In this document: one piece after another, positions 22,841 to 33,985 of the stretch | Position numbering within the stretch: the stretch's first letter is position 1 | How the letters are laid out: every line of letters begins with the position of its first letter | Origin: Adiantum capillus-veneris | Lineage: Eukaryota > Streptophyta > Polypodiopsida > Polypodiales > Pteridaceae | Direction of reading: 5' to 3' | Assembly (NCBI GenBank): GCA_014529385.2 | Contig: CM043942.1 | Location: forward strand, 30,098,969 to 30,162,968 | Length of the DNA: 64,000 bases | The notes under the pieces: generated by a model | Told to the model about the DNA's origin: nothing | Database searches by the model: none | What the model saw: only the letters and a program-made list of their open reading frames with translations | Position numbers and translations under genes: made by a program

Positions 22841-25800
22841 TCCCCTCCTTTTCAAAGTGAGGTACTGGTACCGAACTGTATGGCGTCGAGGGAGATCGCC
22901 AGTAGCATCCGGAATCGTAGAAGGGACTCTTCTCCGGCCCACTCTGATGTGTGGGTCGTGCGGTACCTGAACTTCATAAAGGTTTGCAATGCTTGCTTCT
23001 GTGGGCCGCGCCGAAAGCAACACAAAGTCTTCTGTGGCTCCTTCGATGCTTCAACTTCGTCTAGAGACCTGCTTCTTTCCTCTTCAAGAATCTCCATGGC
23101 TGAAAATTCTTGAAACCATTTCCAACACATAACCATGAACATACCTATTCCATGTAAAGTGACTGGAAAAAATCTTGTCTTCCTGAAAGATTGTGCATGC
23201 AATGTAGATGAACAAATAGATGAGTGCTAAACCATTCACCACATACACGCAAATAATGAGATCTAATCTTTCTCTTATGATCTAGAGCAATCAACTGTGG
23301 TAAAACACAATGGAAATGCCCACGCTTGGTGCTCATACTTTCTTGTGCTCGTTTGACAACTGCGTCATGTGTCACCAGCGTGTGACTACTATCTATCCTT
23401 TTTGTTGATTTCTTTCTTATTATTTATTTACTTTCACTTTTTGGAAACACCCCTCGGGAAATCTAACTGCCCTGCATTGCATAGCTAGTGTGGAATTGTC
23501 CAGAGGGAGTCCAGGCCTGAGGGCAAGAGAGCACTAAGGTTGGACAAGGACTATGGTTAGCCAAAGTGGGGTCATTGACTAGCCAAAGTGGAATCCTTTG
23601 CTACAGAGGCTACATTTCAGTTTTGGGTGTGGCTGCAGTGTACAAATGGGGTTAGATGACCTAGAAAGATATAATGGTAGCATCTCCTAAAATTTAGGGA
23701 ACTGCTATTTTGGGACTTGAAAATGTGTTCGTGTCATTACCTCCGGAATGACAAGGGGAACATTTTATTACTCTGCCGCGAAGTCAACTGGGCAACCGGT
23801 CAGGATATTTTAAAGCGGTGAACCCAAAACGGCAAAATGCTTGTAAATGCGCCAAGTGGCACATTTCTGTGCACTTGCCTCCTCAAGGAAGAAGTGGTGC
23901 TGAATTTATAGCTGCGAGGCTCATTTTGCAAGTTCCCGTCACAGGTTAAGAGCTATGGAGTGCTTCCTTTCCCTCCTATGTATAGTGTGGTGCCAGGAGT
24001 GATGCCCTGCACGCTACGCACTGTCCTCTCTCCTCCCTATGGCAGTATGTTATGCCCCACTAGTGGGCTTTTCAATTGACCAATGTATAGTTGTGTGGGT
24101 TCATGCGCGATTGCCGAGGCAAGAGCCTCTTGCATAGGTACTGGATTAGCTAGCGGCTAATCCCCCGTAGGTACAAGTGAATTCGGAGAGGTTTCACGCT
24201 AGAAATCTCGTCCGATTCATAGGGCAAGTAGCCCTACAGGTGCGGGAGCTCGATGACTTGCTACGGATGCGATCGGTACGCGAAACGAAGCCCGAAACAG
24301 TAAATTACAGCCTGCTGTGTATTTTTTGCAGGTTTGGAGTTTTGGCTCTAAATGGTCCCTAATACCCCCAGGAGGTTCGGGGATGCGAGGGGACCACTGT
24401 ACAAGTAATCTGGCACATTTTCGGAGCTGAAAACAGAGAATTCAGCGTGCTCGCCAGGTTTTGCAAAGTTCTCGTATGCGTCGGGAAAGTCAGTCAATGC
24501 GTGGGAATACTGACTGTGAAGTGTCCTAGTACAGTTATGTTGCCGAAATCAGGCCGGAACAGTTGAAATTCAGCCAAGTTTGTGTGGGGCAGCTTGTAGG
24601 GAACCACAACGTTTATTCCCTCTTTTAAACAATAAAGAAATACCGAAAGGGGCGCCTAAGTTAGGGGCCAATTTGGTGTCGGTCTTCTCATACAGGTGCA
24701 TTCTAGCAGCTTGTATCCCTTTCCCCTTTGTTGTGACTTGAAAGTACAGGTAAAGTGGGCGACAAATTAAATGGGTGAAAGCAAATAAGGTTTAAGTTTA
24801 AAGTCTACCGCGCTTTTTGAAAGTACAGCCCGGTTTCATCATGCCAAGGAAGAGACATGGAATGTGACTTCCTTGAATGCATACTTTTCAGCTTTTCATG
24901 AAAAATCCGCATACATTCGTGCTCATCCATGAGAGAAACGTGCTCAACATACAATATGTCATGCGTAGTAAAAGGGATCACATAAAGAGGCTGACTAAAA
25001 TACAAGAAACGATCACGAATGAAACATTCGAACAATGCATGCGTATAGATCATGCGAACACCTAATACTTCCTGTGAGGGTTCGTTGGACCTAGGCTCGA
25101 GAGCCAAGATCGGTTCTTCCTGAATGATCGAATCGTCTTGTGGGGGTTCTTTGGACCTCGACTCAAAAGCCAAGATTGGTTCTTCCCGATGGATCGAATC
25201 TACAATGAGATTAGCTTCGTTAGAAAAAGCATCCACTAACATATCATCCTTGTGAACAATCACATCTTCTTCGTGCACCTCATCATGCTTGTGAGAAATC
25301 ACATCTTGATCATGCAAATCATCATACTTGTGAGAAATCACATCTTGATCATGCAAATCATCATCATGCAAATCATTGTCATTCATATTATCATGCTTCT
25401 CTTTATCATCCAAATCATCATGCTTATCATTGTCAATCAAATCATCATGCTTATCCTTATCATTCAATCATCATGCAAGTCATTGTCAATCAAATCATTA
25501 GCATGCTTCACACAATCATGCAAATTGTGTGTATCATGCGTTGGAGAAGAAGAGACTGAGAGAGTCTCCTTTTCCCAAATCTTTTGCATCTGTGCTTGAA
25601 CTTGAGAATAGAGTCGCCAAAACTCTTTGTTTTGTCGATCGCTCTGTTCTTGTATTGCTTTTCTTTTTGCTTTGTCTTCTGCGTGTCTGCGATCCATTTT
25701 TGCTTTTCTTACTTTGGCTTCCAAGCGGGCTTGCTCGCTCGCACGGACTATGACTGCCATTCTCTCTTGGTACTTATGCTCTATGGCTGCTATTCTTTCT

Positions 25801-25907
25801 TCGCTTTCTAACTTCCTGTCCATCATCCTCTTGTCGAATTGTTGGACAAGCCCTTCTTTCTTGGGATTCTTATCACTCTTCAACAAAACACGATTAGGAA
25901 TCGACAT
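22841..25907 (-). pseudogene. Element D open reading frame: coiled coil plus His/Asp-repeat protein, unrecognised
   Basis: I do not recognise the product. On the minus strand the likely ATG is at 25907 (MSIPNRVLLKSDKNPKKEG). Residues about 20-130 are rich in Lys, Arg, Glu, Ala and Gln and look like a long coiled coil. A tract of degenerate His/Asp repeats follows (HDDLIDND, DLHDQDVISHK repeated), then two EEPILA(F/L)E repeats and a more normal C-terminal part. One lost T in a short T run near 25465 breaks the frame inside the His/Asp tract. The frame goes on at 25467-24844, is interrupted by E1, and resumes at 23369, ending at 23145. Another open piece follows at 23202-22852. A gag-like role is a guess from its place after the primer site. 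Confidence 0.6.
23370..24838 (+). mobile_element. Solo LTR E1
   Basis: It starts TGTCACCAGCGTGTGAC and ends CCCGGTTTCA, 1469 bp, flanked by exact TCATG (23365-23369 and 24839-24843). Nearly the same sequence stands at 48785-50258. It splits the coding frame of element D. The shared motif is at 24631-24670. Confidence 0.92.
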
Positions 25908-26003
25908 GCCCAAGCGAACTTGGGTTCGTGCGACCTCAACAAGCAAAAAATAATATGTGGTTCTTGTGGTTCTTTCCTTGAGTGATACAGAACACTGTCA
26001 AAG

Positions 26004-26015
26004 CTCTGATACCAA
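26004..26015 (-). promoter_or_regulatory. Primer binding site of element D
   Basis: On the minus strand TTGGTATCAGAGC starts right after the 5' LTR. It is a perfect complement of the initiator-Met tRNA end and fixes the orientation of D. Confidence 0.88.
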
Positions 26016-27794
26016 TGTTAGGTGCATCGGAATGATTGTTTGCGCTTTGCTCAAGATGAGTGCTCCGAACTGTGCTCAAGGTTCCTTTTAGTTCTTATGG
26101 AAGGGAGAGCCTTCCGTTCTTAGTGGAAAGTGCTATGATCACGAACAAAGTGAACGGACAATGTGCGTGCAAGTGTATGAGACTGAGAGATAGAGAGAGA
26201 AGAGAGATACGACACCAGAGACGTTGTAAACCCTCCTCCGAATGCCCCACTCTCGTCGGCGAGAGTGGTCTACTTATGATTGCACAAAGTGGTACAATGA
26301 CGATGCAATGGACTGATGCAATTCGGGACTATGCCGATGACGACGACGACAGCTTTATGGCTGAAATCTGTGGTCTTCTATTTGCTGAACTTCGGGACTG
26401 TTTCGGTGGCTGAAAATGACTGTTTTGGCTGCGTTTTTATGGCTGAAAATGGAGGTTCTTGTGCAACCAATGGGGCTGAATCTGCTACCTCCTATGCATG
26501 TTGAAACCGCTGAGTCTTCTGCTGCAAGTTGGGCTGAAAACCAAAAATGCTGGCCTGCTGTCCTAGCGTTAGTAAATTGCTGACCTCCTGTTGCCGATTG
26601 GCTGGAAACAGGAAACGCTAGGGCTGTCCTGTATCTGCTGATGAAAACGCTGAGGTTCTGGAGTGTGGTGATATCTGTGAAGCTGAAAACGCCCAAGGTT
26701 GAGGGAGGTGCTGATGGAGATGAAAATTGCTAGGGTTATTGCTGGGGTTCTGTTGAGAAGGTGCCTGTTGAGCATGTGCTCCTATTGCCTCTCTTGCCAG
26801 AAAGTGCTAACTTGGGTTTGCTGATGACGTTAGTGGGGATGTCGTGGTATTTAGTCAATACTATGCATGATGGAGCTGATGGTTATATTGTCTTGTGGGT
26901 GACTACCATGGGTCTATACCTTGCACTTTCCTTCAAGGGTGAATCTGGGCTTATCCTGGATTCATCTAGGTATATTTTATCGTCGTATTGCGGACATGCA
27001 GACTTCACATTGTGAAGTTTTCTCGTCCGAGTTACGACCAGTTGATATTGTGCTAATTCTTTCTATCTTTTGTGGTGCGTATGCCCTATCAACTACCTCA
27101 TTTTTGTGCTAATTTTTCCGATTTAATGCTTCTTTTAGTGCTAGGCTTCATTATGGCTGAGTGTGCCCTTGATCTCCGGAGTCATGACAGAAACTCAGCA
27201 CGGTGAACTTTGTGTTGATGTATGCTCATGTGTGTGTGTGTGCGTGTGGTGTGTGTTGTGTTGGGGAGCATATGTTAGTACCTAGTTCTACACCCACTAT
27301 TGGGCACTGACGACGTTAGTGGGGATGTCGTGGTATTTAGTCAATACTATGCATGATGGAGCTGATGGTTATATTGTCTTGTGGGTGACTACCATGGGTC
27401 TATACCTTGCACTTTCTCTCAAGGGTGAATCTGGGCTTATCCTGGATTCATCTAGGTATATTGCTTATATATTAACTTAGCAAAATTGCCCTACCTACTT
27501 TTGTTGGGAAGTCACTTAAAAATAACAAGTGAAATACCAAAAATAGGGAAAATAGGCTAAATGCGCTGGAAAATTTCCCTAACTGAATCTGATGGATTCT
27601 AAAGGGAATACTGATGATCATGTGTGTGCAACCAGAGGATATGCATCTACACTCAGTGATTGGGCATGCACGGTCTACGAATAGACTCACAAAAGTGCTA
27701 GATCATTGCTAATCTAGACTTGACTGGACTGACTGAATCCTGATCATGTTGTAGCTTGTCCACGGACACATAGGGTTCAATGTGTCACGTGACA
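26016..27794 (-). repeat. Element D, 5' LTR
   Basis: 1779 bp, the same ends as the 3' LTR. The extra length is largely the 638-bp TRIM-like insertion at 26823-27460. Confidence 0.88.
26823..27460. mobile_element. TRIM-like element inside the D 5' LTR
   Basis: Two 152-bp terminal direct repeats (26823-26974 and 27309-27460), differing at only a few bases, enclose about 334 bp with no coding sequence. The flanks carry exact TTGCT (26818-26822 and 27461-27465), and the partner LTR of D shows the site without the insert. Size and form fit a terminal-repeat retrotransposon in miniature. The interior has a TG-rich run near 27230-27262. Confidence 0.85.
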
Positions 27795-27872
27795 TCAATG
27801 CACATGCGCCATGAACCATCCTTCTCTGCACTAGGAGTACTGGCGAACAAAGGGGATGAACTGGGCTGAATC

Positions 27873-29364
27873 TGAAACCGGCCCGTAGGGCGGTAGACTT
27901 TGGCTTTCACTTGAAATTCTTTACTTTACTTTAGACACACACACAGAGAGAGAACTTTCCAATGGTAATCTGCGACGGGAATGTACACTTAACATGTCAC
28001 TTAAAGCACACACACGGCTCGAAGGCTAGAATGCTTCGAGCAGACGTCGACAACCTGTAGGCTCCAAAATTGGCGCCCCTTTCAGTATTTCGTTATTCCT
28101 TAAGAGGGTAATTACAAAGAAGAGTCTTGGGAATTCTTTACCTGTATTCAGCTGGATACCACCTGTTATGGCAAAATATCTGCAGCATAACAACCCCATA
28201 ACAGCATAACAACATAACTTGCCCGAAACCAATTCCCCTGCTGGAACTCACTTCCATTGACATAAACCCTCTGATTTCTGCACAAAAACAGTAAATTCAG
28301 CACGCTGTATTTCTGGTTTTTCCCCTGTTTTCAGCTCTAAACTGTCCTTGAACTGTCCTCTAACAGTGGGGCACTGTTTCCTATGGCTCTTGCATTCGTA
28401 TGGCTCAAAAACAGTCCAAATTCAGCGCATAACCTGCACTGAAAACGACCGGTATCTGCTTTTGGAGCAGCAGTTAGCTACTCCCGTTCTTGCTCAGAGA
28501 GGCTCTTGCCTCAGCCAAAACGCATATCTGCACACAACTGTACGTGGGTCAAATGAATAGCCCTCTTGTGGGGCATCACGTTACTACACGTAGGGAGGAG
28601 AGAGAGCAGTGTAAGGTGTGCAGGACATGACTTCTTCCACTACATTGTACATGAGAGGGAAAGCTTGCAGTCAATAGCTCTTAACTTGTGACAATCTTGC
28701 AAATGAGCGCTCTGTTCTTCTGCATGAGGAAAGTGCACTAGAAAGTGTCACTTGGCACATTTACATGCAATTTCCCGCTTAAAAATCTCCCGACTGGTTG
28801 TCCAGTTGACTTTGCAGCAGAGTTTTAAAATGTTCCTCTTGTCATTTTGGAGGTAATGAAGCAAATAGATTTTATGGTCCAAAATAGGGGATGCTTCTGT
28901 TAAACTCCCACTGGTCGTCTGACTATCTATCCCCACTGGGACTGCATCCAAAAATGCAATGTGGCCCAACTATCGAGTATTTTCCTTTGGTGACCCCACC
29001 TTGGCATGTGCCTTTATTGAGTTCACTACCTAGTATCCACCAACTTGCTAAGTGCGACGGGGGGACCTACATGATCTTGAATTGAGCCTAGACATCCTTT
29101 TACTATATGAGTTCCAGTGCCGACCAACTTCCCATCTGCGGGTGAACTTGAATTGAGCCTAGACATCCTTTTACTATATGAGTTCCAGTGCCGACCAACT
29201 TCCCATCTGCGGGTGAAACTATCGTTCACATCGGCCATACAATGTCTGACCATTTGCAACTTAAAAAAGAGGGTCTCAAAAATCATTGGAAAGAAACCAA
29301 CAACTAAGGTTAGCAATTGCCACGTCCTCGTGACATAGTTAACGATTGCCACCTCCTCGTGGCA
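27873..29364 (-). mobile_element. Solo LTR, family B copy 2 (B2)
   Basis: On the minus strand it starts TGCCACGAGGAGGTGGC and ends GGCCGGTTTCA. Flanks are GAATC (27868-27872) and AAATC (29365-29369), one mismatch. The first ~29 bp occur twice (TGCCACGAGG… then TGTCACGAGGACGTGGC…), and a unit of about 72 bp is duplicated in tandem at 29077-29218. It is inserted in RT of element C between KKGLI and QPSSSP. Confidence 0.85.
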
Positions 29365-29369
29365 AAATC

Positions 29370-30448
29370 AACCCCTTTTTTAAAAGCTCGTTGACTTGAC
29401 TCATAATCTCTTTCTGCTCTGGGCTGCACTAACCCTATACGGTGGTCTATACGATGGACTAGAACTTGACATAAGATCTATGCTATGATTCTTAAGTCTC
29501 TTAGGAAGTAACTCCCCTGGCAAAGAGTCCAAAAAACTATCACTGAAACCACTCAAAAAAGTCGACCCGTCTTTATCTAAGGTAGACAAATTAGATACAA
29601 CTTTAGATACTTTTTTTTGCAAAGATGAAGTACGCAAAAAGATGATCTTTATTACAGATGAAATAGCAGAAGGAGAAACAATTGGAACAAACTCGCCATT
29701 AAGCTTTACATCAAGGATATGAGTCTTTCCTTTATGTACAAGGGTAATTTTTTTTTTCGACACACCAGAGGGCCCACAGGGGGAGGTGCTTATTCCTTCC
29801 AAATATTAGCCATGCTACATGGTCTAGCAAGGACTGCATACCATCGGGCAAGAGCCACGCGTAAGCATCATCGTGGCCTCCTAATTGATGCACCACATGC
29901 TGGGAACGACGGAGAGAACTCGTAGCAACCAGCTAGGAACCTTCTCCTCGGGTGACCCACCCCACTCGAGGATGCACTCGAGTGTCCGAAGGCAAGAGCC
30001 CTAGCAACATGAACTCCTAGTGAGCACAAGGTGTCCCTCTAGAGTGTGACCCAGGGGGGGATTTGAACCCACAACTCGTAGGTTGAGAGGCCAAAGCCTT
30101 ACCATTAGACCAACTCTTTAAGGATACAAGGGTAATTTTTTTGTTGTAAGTATCCACCATAGCGTGCAACGTGTAACACCATGGGATACCCAATAACACA
30201 TCACAACCTTCAAGTGGCATAATATGAAACTTTTTCGCATTCACATAACTCTGAATGTGCAGACAAAGCTTCCCCAAAACGGGGGTAAGAGGCTCTGAAT
30301 GACCTGGGCATGTCAAACTTGCTTCACTTGTCATACCCATCTCCTCTGCACGAATCCCTAACTTTGATGCCAATTCTGGTGATACGAAATTTGTACGAGC
30401 TCTTGGATCAAAGAAAACCAGGTCTCTAATTTGCCCCAAGCTCTGCAC
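29370..30448 (-). pseudogene. Element C aspartic protease and RT start, interrupted by a SINE
   Basis: The minus frame gives a retropepsin-like segment: FFDPRARTNFVSPELASKLG, then MPLEGCDVLLGIPWCYTLHA and VDTYNKKITLV. It is cut by the SINE, and the text resumes at KKITLVHKGKTHILDVKLN. It passes into the RT leader (PKRLKNHSIDLMSSSSPSYR, then QVNELLKKG) and stops at B2. The protease active site reads D-P-R where family members have D-(S/T/P)-G; AGA for GGA is a single transition, and it would kill the enzyme. Confidence 0.82.
29755..30124 (-). mobile_element. tRNA-type SINE in element C protease
   Basis: The minus strand starts with a tRNA-like head: GTTGGTCTAATGGTAAGG (A box) and GTGGGTTCAAATCCC (B box), then a tRNA-unrelated body, ending in an A run. 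An 18-bp target duplication TACAAGGGTAATTTTTTT lies at 29737-29754 and 30125-30142. Removal restores the protease frame across KKITLV. At 370 bp it is long for a plant SINE but within range. Confidence 0.88.
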
Positions 30449-32157
30449 AATCCCATGGCATGTATGTTTGGCTGGTCACCGACCAAATTTGGGACAAGTC
30501 CTGAACTTGGCTTTGGCTTCTTTCCTTTATGCTCTGACTTGTCATCCTTATCTTGTGACTTCTCCTGTGGGCATTCATTCGCAAAATGTCCATCCTCTTC
30601 ACAAATGTAGCATTTCTTGGCCTCTCTTAGAGCATTCCTTTCTTCAAAAGATTTGCTAGAAAAATGCCTCTTCTGTCCTTGTCCTCGCCTTGAAGAAGAT
30701 TTAGACTGCTTCTTGGACGTGTCAGCTTCATCAGCGGAGGGCTTCTTTGTGGGAGGCATCTAAGGCTTTGCTGCAACATTGCTCTTGGCTGAAAATTGTT
30801 TGCCTTGGGATTCTTTCTTGTGGCTATTAAATCCATCGGAATCTCCCTTTGACAGATTGCTGGCCAGTCTCGCATTCTCAATCAATTGGAACATATTTAT
30901 GAGAGTAGTCTTTGTGCAATAGTCCTTGATTTTCTTGGGCAATCCATTATAGTACTTCTCTATCTGTTCTGACAATGGCCCAAACCTATAAGAGGTTACT
31001 GGCAACAATGCGGCCCAGGACTGTTTATTGTACTCTTCCAGATTTGCATACTATTTAGCAGCCAACTCGTGCCATTCTGTCATCACATCCACTTCAAAAG
31101 TGTTTAATTGCTTATTGTACTCTTCCAGATTTGCACACTATTTATCAACCAACTCGTGTCATTCTGTCATCACATCCACAAAAAGTGTTTGTCAGCCATG
31201 CAGGTGCAATAAACTGTTTGAATTGGACCCACGTTGCAGGGGCTTGACCTTGATTCAACAATGAGGTCCACCATTGAAGCGCATTCGCTTTGAAGAAAGT
31301 GGCAGCCTTGCGTATCTTCGAAGACTCTGTGAAGTTTCCTCCAGCATAAGCTGCATTAGATTGCTGTATGAAGGTCAAAGCCTTTAGTTGATCCTCAGTT
31401 CACTTGAAAGTTTCAAACTTCACTCCATGCCCACCTTCCTTGTAATCCTTAGGCTGACGCAAAGGAGCCACATTGTCATAAACAGGTACCCGCAAAAGTG
31501 GTACTCCATGATTGTTCATTCGAGCACTCGCATCACCTATTTTACCTGTCATATCTGCATATGGCGGCTAAAAACCAGCCATGTTTGCGTACATAGGGTT
31601 GCCCATCCTTGTTTGCATTGTCCCGAACACATTGCCTAACAAATAACCTGTGGAAGGTCCAACCATAGCTTGAAACACAGAACCACCTTCAAAATAACCA
31701 GGATATGTTATAGGTAATGGAAGGGTCTGGCGCATATCTTGTTCATTACTGCCTTGACCATTCACCAACGGTTCCTATCCAGCTAAAGCAAATTGCCTTG
31801 GATCATTGGACACCGTTTGTTGCTCAACCACATGGGCTTTCCCTCGAGCATCACGAGTCCTTTTGTGCATTGGAAATCTCCTTTTCTTGCAACGGCCAGT
31901 CATGCCTGTGTTGGAGGTTGAAAACCTTGTGTCGGAGCTTGAAATTCCTGTGGAGGAGCTTGTAAGAACTCTTGCATCCTTGGGTTGCTAGCCAAGTGCT
32001 GAAACATTTCCATGCAGCAACGCAGCGGACCTCTAAACAACCTGCCCTCTTCTTGAAGAGTTGAAGGAGCTTTCTTTGTGCCATGTGAGGAAGATCCCTC
32101 TTCAGGTACTTGGGTCTCTCTTCTCTGCCATAACGACAAGCTTTGTGCTGCTTTCAC
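30358..32157 (-). pseudogene. Element C gag
   Basis: From the right: an N-terminal part rich in Gln and Pro (RMQEFLQAPPQEFQAPTQGF), the gag domain near 31145-31378 (KIRKAATFFKANALQWWTSL, WVQFKQFIAPAW), a capsid end (LPVTSYRFGPLSEQIEKYYN), then a basic linker and one zinc knuckle CYICEEDGHFANEC (about 30575-30620). The frame is broken several times. A tandem duplication of roughly 85 bp lies at 31024-31190. Confidence 0.82.
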
Positions 32158-32214
32158 TCACAACAATCCACGCTGCACTTTTTGAAGAAAAAGTGACTCC
32201 CGGCAATGGAACCA

Positions 32215-33985
32215 TATAACTGGCCTCTACACAGCAGAGGGCGGTACTAACTCAATTACCTTTAACTTTACACAGAGCACTGTGAAGAAAAGAGAACACA
32301 GTTGCGCCTAGCGAGTAGAATGTCATTGTGCACATGAGACCGACACCCTGTAGGCCCCAAAGACGATCCGAACACTTACATCAAACTCTCACATAGCCGT
32401 CCAAACCTGGCGAGTGCTGAAAACGCAGGTTTTCGACCTGATTTCGACAGCATAACGGCAGCATAACAACGCATAACGACCTGATTTCGGCAGCATAACA
32501 TGTAAGTCAAAAGTACCTGTCTAAGATGGATTCCCTCGCAATTTAGAAGCTTTTTGGTGATATGCCTCCTTTGAGCCGACGCCCACTTTGGGTATGGCAG
32601 TCCTATCGGACATCCGCTGGACGGGGGCCTTTTTTTCCAGGCGAAAATCCTGGAGTACCTGGGCAGGATTCAACACGGTCTGTGAGTTACAAGGGTCTGT
32701 CCCTCTTTCTCAGCCTTGGTCCTTAAATGCATCACTGAATTCGTTTGGTGATTTCCCGACGTTACCCTCGGGTGGCGTGACTAACAAGGGAACATGGACT
32801 GACTAACATGGCATGAAAAGACTTTTTACTCCCCCGAGGGGGAAACCTGCTTCCATTCCCCGTTGACATGCCACGATACGGCATGGAGGCGCTTTTCCCC
32901 TTGTCCGCAAGTCCGCAAGATAACTTGTCTTTGACTCGTTTGCGTGCACGCGAAGCAAAGGCAATTCCTTGCTGGCTTGTCGGCTCTAGCCCAAAAAAGT
33001 AAAAAGTAAAAAGAAGCTTTTTGGTAGCTGTAACAGAATTTCAGTGTGCTGTAATTCTGTGTTTTTCTGTTGTTGGATGCCCAAAACCTTGTACACGCAT
33101 CCTAAGGCTCTCACGGAACTCCCCTAGTGTTCCCTTGCAATGTAGGTGCGAAACCCTAAACTTGCAGAAAAACACAGCAGGTTGCAATTCTTTGTTTCAG
33201 ATTGTTTTTAGCGCCTACGTGAGTCCCAAGGGCTCCTACACGCAATGGGACAGTTCCCATGTAAATTGGACGAGTTTTCACGCGAGAAAACTCTCCAAAT
33301 TCGCAATCTTTTGCGGTAGAACTGTGCGAACCCATGGGGGATTAGCAATTAGCTAATCTGGTTCTTGTTGAGAAAGCTCTTGCCTTGGTAAACGTGCATA
33401 AAACCCTCAGAACTGTACATGATCATCTGAGTAGCCCAACTTGTGGGGCATTACCATATGTGCAAAGGCGAGAGAGAGATGCGCGAGAGCAAATCATCGC
33501 ACTACATTAGACAAAGGAGAAGGCAATCTTTTCATTAGAGCTATGAAACTACTCGCACACACTTTGTAAGTCACTCAATGAGCAAAAATCAACCTCTCAA
33601 GATGGGCGCCCCCTCTTGTTGATGTGTCCTGCAGGGTGCTCTCCTTCTGCCAAGTGTCAAGTTTGCTTCCTTTGAGTTAATTCATTAGCTCCCACTCACT
33701 TATAAAGTTGTAAGTGACTTCTGGAGTGGCCCATATTCCATTTGACGTACACATGCTTCCATACTCATCAGAATTCAGTGCTAATTGGCCCGACCAACCC
33801 TAGACTGCCGACCAAAGACTCTCGATGTGAGAAACCCGTTCGGCCGTATTTGTTTCACACTGGCCATGCAATGTCCACTTGCACCTTTTCAAGGTTTCCG
33901 AGGAAAACCAGTAAAATTAGAATAAATAAAAATATGTAGTACATATTTAGAGAAGGCAACAGGAAAAATACACCTCTTGGTGACA
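32215..33985 (-). repeat. Element C, 5' LTR
   Basis: On the minus strand it starts TGTCACCAAGAGGTGTA at 33985. It contains the retroposon at 32559-33012 and only the GGGGCC half of the shared motif (32349-32364); the rest is deleted. The sequence just after its end (TGGTTCCATTGCCGG on the minus strand) would be the primer site but fits initiator Met tRNA poorly. Confidence 0.75.
32559..33012 (+). mobile_element. A-tailed retroposon inside the C 5' LTR
   Basis: A 454-bp insert is flanked by the 13-bp duplication GAAGCTTTTTGGT (32546-32558 and 33013-33025) and ends in an A-rich tail (AAAAAAGTAAAAAGTAAAAA). The duplication and tail indicate LINE-driven insertion. I see no convincing tRNA head, so a SINE of another type or a LINE-mobilised transcript are both possible. 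Confidence 0.75.

Larger units (their letters stand above)
21702..27794 (-). mobile_element. Non-autonomous LTR element D with its own coding region
   Basis: LTRs at 21702-22840 and 26016-27794, exact target duplication TCAAT (21697-21701 and 27795-27799), an initiator-Met primer site at 26015-26004 and a polypurine tract AAAAGGAGGGGA next to the 3' LTR define a complete element on the minus strand. The internal region has no protease, RT or integrase, only a reading frame for an unrecognised protein. It is inserted in RT of element C: joining its flanks restores …[15 protein letters not shown]…. It carries the E1 solo LTR and a TRIM-like element. Confidence 0.88.
18078..33985 (-). mobile_element. 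Ty3/gypsy retrotransposon C, minus strand, multiply interrupted and partly inverted
   Basis: Read on the minus strand: 5' LTR 33985-32215, gag about 32157-30358, protease and RT start 30448-29370, RT and RNase H 27872-27795 and 21701-20816, 3' LTR 18908-18078. RNase H end and integrase (19080-20815) lie on the plus strand, so that block is inverted. Insertions in it are B2, D, a SINE and a retroposon. The LTRs begin TGTCACCAAGAGGTG. I found no matching target duplication, so pairing of the two LTRs rests on similarity and order. Confidence 0.8.

Noticed and set aside
30055-30124. tRNA gene on the minus strand
   Set aside because: A and B boxes are present, but the sequence continues into a SINE body with an A tail and is flanked by an 18-bp duplication. 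It is not an independent tRNA gene.
18078-33985. Target-site duplication for element C
   Set aside because: The five bases outside the two LTRs (before 18078 and after 33985, TATCC) do not match, so none is claimed.
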